The notes beneath the pieces are model-generated. The model saw only the letters and a list, made by a program, of their open reading frames with translations, was not told where the DNA came from and did not search any database. Made by a program: the position numbers and the translations under genes. Below, in pieces: positions 63,944-64,000 of a DNA stretch of 64,000 nucleotides. The DNA is from Prosthecodimorpha hirschii. GTDB lineage: Bacteria; Pseudomonadota; Alphaproteobacteria; Rhizobiales; Ancalomicrobiaceae. Within the stretch, counting starts at the first letter, position 1. Every line of letters begins with the position of its first letter. The stretch lies in contig NZ_LJYW01000001.1 in assembly GCF_001305515.1 (NCBI RefSeq), positions 2,862,486-2,926,485 on the forward strand, in the 5' to 3' direction.

Positions 63944-64000
63944 AGGCCTGGCAGCGACCGACTCTCCCGCGTCTTGAGACGAAGTACCATGGGCGCTGGG
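63944..64000 (-). rRNA. 5S ribosomal RNA, 3' part (runs off the window)
   Basis: The minus strand reads CATGGTACTTCGTCTCAAG, then GGGAGAGTCGGTCGCTGCC and AGGCCT, the 3' half of 5S rRNA. Only about 57 bases are in the window. Between it and the tRNA lie 85 bases without a feature. Confidence 0.88.

Overview
The window comes from a GC-rich chromosome, most likely an alphaproteobacterium of the Hyphomicrobiales or Rhodospirillales type. A hand count of bases 47041-47100 gives about 68% GC. It carries Hup/Hyp uptake-hydrogenase genes, VanAB/LigAB-type aromatic catabolism and several Liv, Pot and Tct solute uptake systems. It ends in an rRNA operon with the alphaproteobacterial order 5S rRNA then initiator tRNA, read on the minus strand. 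I cannot name the genus.

Layout. (1) 53-12714, plus strand: an aromatic-acid cluster. It holds an alpha/beta hydrolase fused to a LigA-like domain, a LigB extradiol dioxygenase, a YciI protein, two near-duplicate Liv-type binding proteins, a Rieske oxygenase with its reductase (VanA/VanB type), a GntR regulator, LivHMGF and a MetE-core-like protein. (2) 12797-13515, minus: a HigBA-type toxin-antitoxin pair with a palindromic promoter/operator. (3) 13778-23937: an enolase-superfamily enzyme and an aldehyde dehydrogenase (minus) diverge from a MocR regulator. The regulator is followed by a Pot-type ABC importer and a GMC oxidoreductase (plus). Two copies of a 48-bp-span dyad mark the regulator's own promoter and the importer promoter. 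(4) 23951-31408, minus: an acyltransferase, then a LysR-controlled block with a Liv binding protein, two permeases, a GlcG/HbpS protein, AroE and an SDR. (5) 31654-51885, plus: a complete [NiFe] hydrogenase locus, hupUV-hupSLCDEFGHIJK-hypABFCDE-hupRT, with a sigma-54/IHF promoter in front of hupS. (6) 51975-53109: a decayed patch with an IS66 transposase remnant, one small unrecognised gene and palindromes. (7) 53138-57545: tctCBA (minus) and a divergent GntR regulator. (8) 57564-60605: a small AT-rich island, about 37-38% GC in two 60-base stretches counted by hand. A dead tyrosine-integrase tail lies on its left and a truncated serine-recombinase head on its right. (9) 60609-63551, minus: a metallopeptidase-like/VWA protein and a MoxR-type AAA+ ATPase. 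(10) 63744-64000, minus: terminator, tRNA-fMet and the 3' part of 5S rRNA.

How the parts work together. The hydrogenase locus is self-contained. HupUV senses H2, HupT and HupR relay the signal to the hupS promoter, HupSLC oxidises H2 into the quinone pool, and the Hup and Hyp accessory proteins build the NiFe(CN)2CO site and FeS clusters. The catabolic blocks each pair an importer with enzymes and a dedicated regulator, a pattern that fits a versatile soil, water or plant-associated heterotroph.

The best candidate for an undescribed system is the translationally coupled two-gene operon of the AT-rich island. It encodes a 561-residue P-loop ATPase followed, with a TGATG overlap, by a 209-residue RelA/SpoT nucleotidyl-synthetase domain protein whose catalytic residues look largely intact. 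It may be a toxSAS-like or anti-phage effector module.
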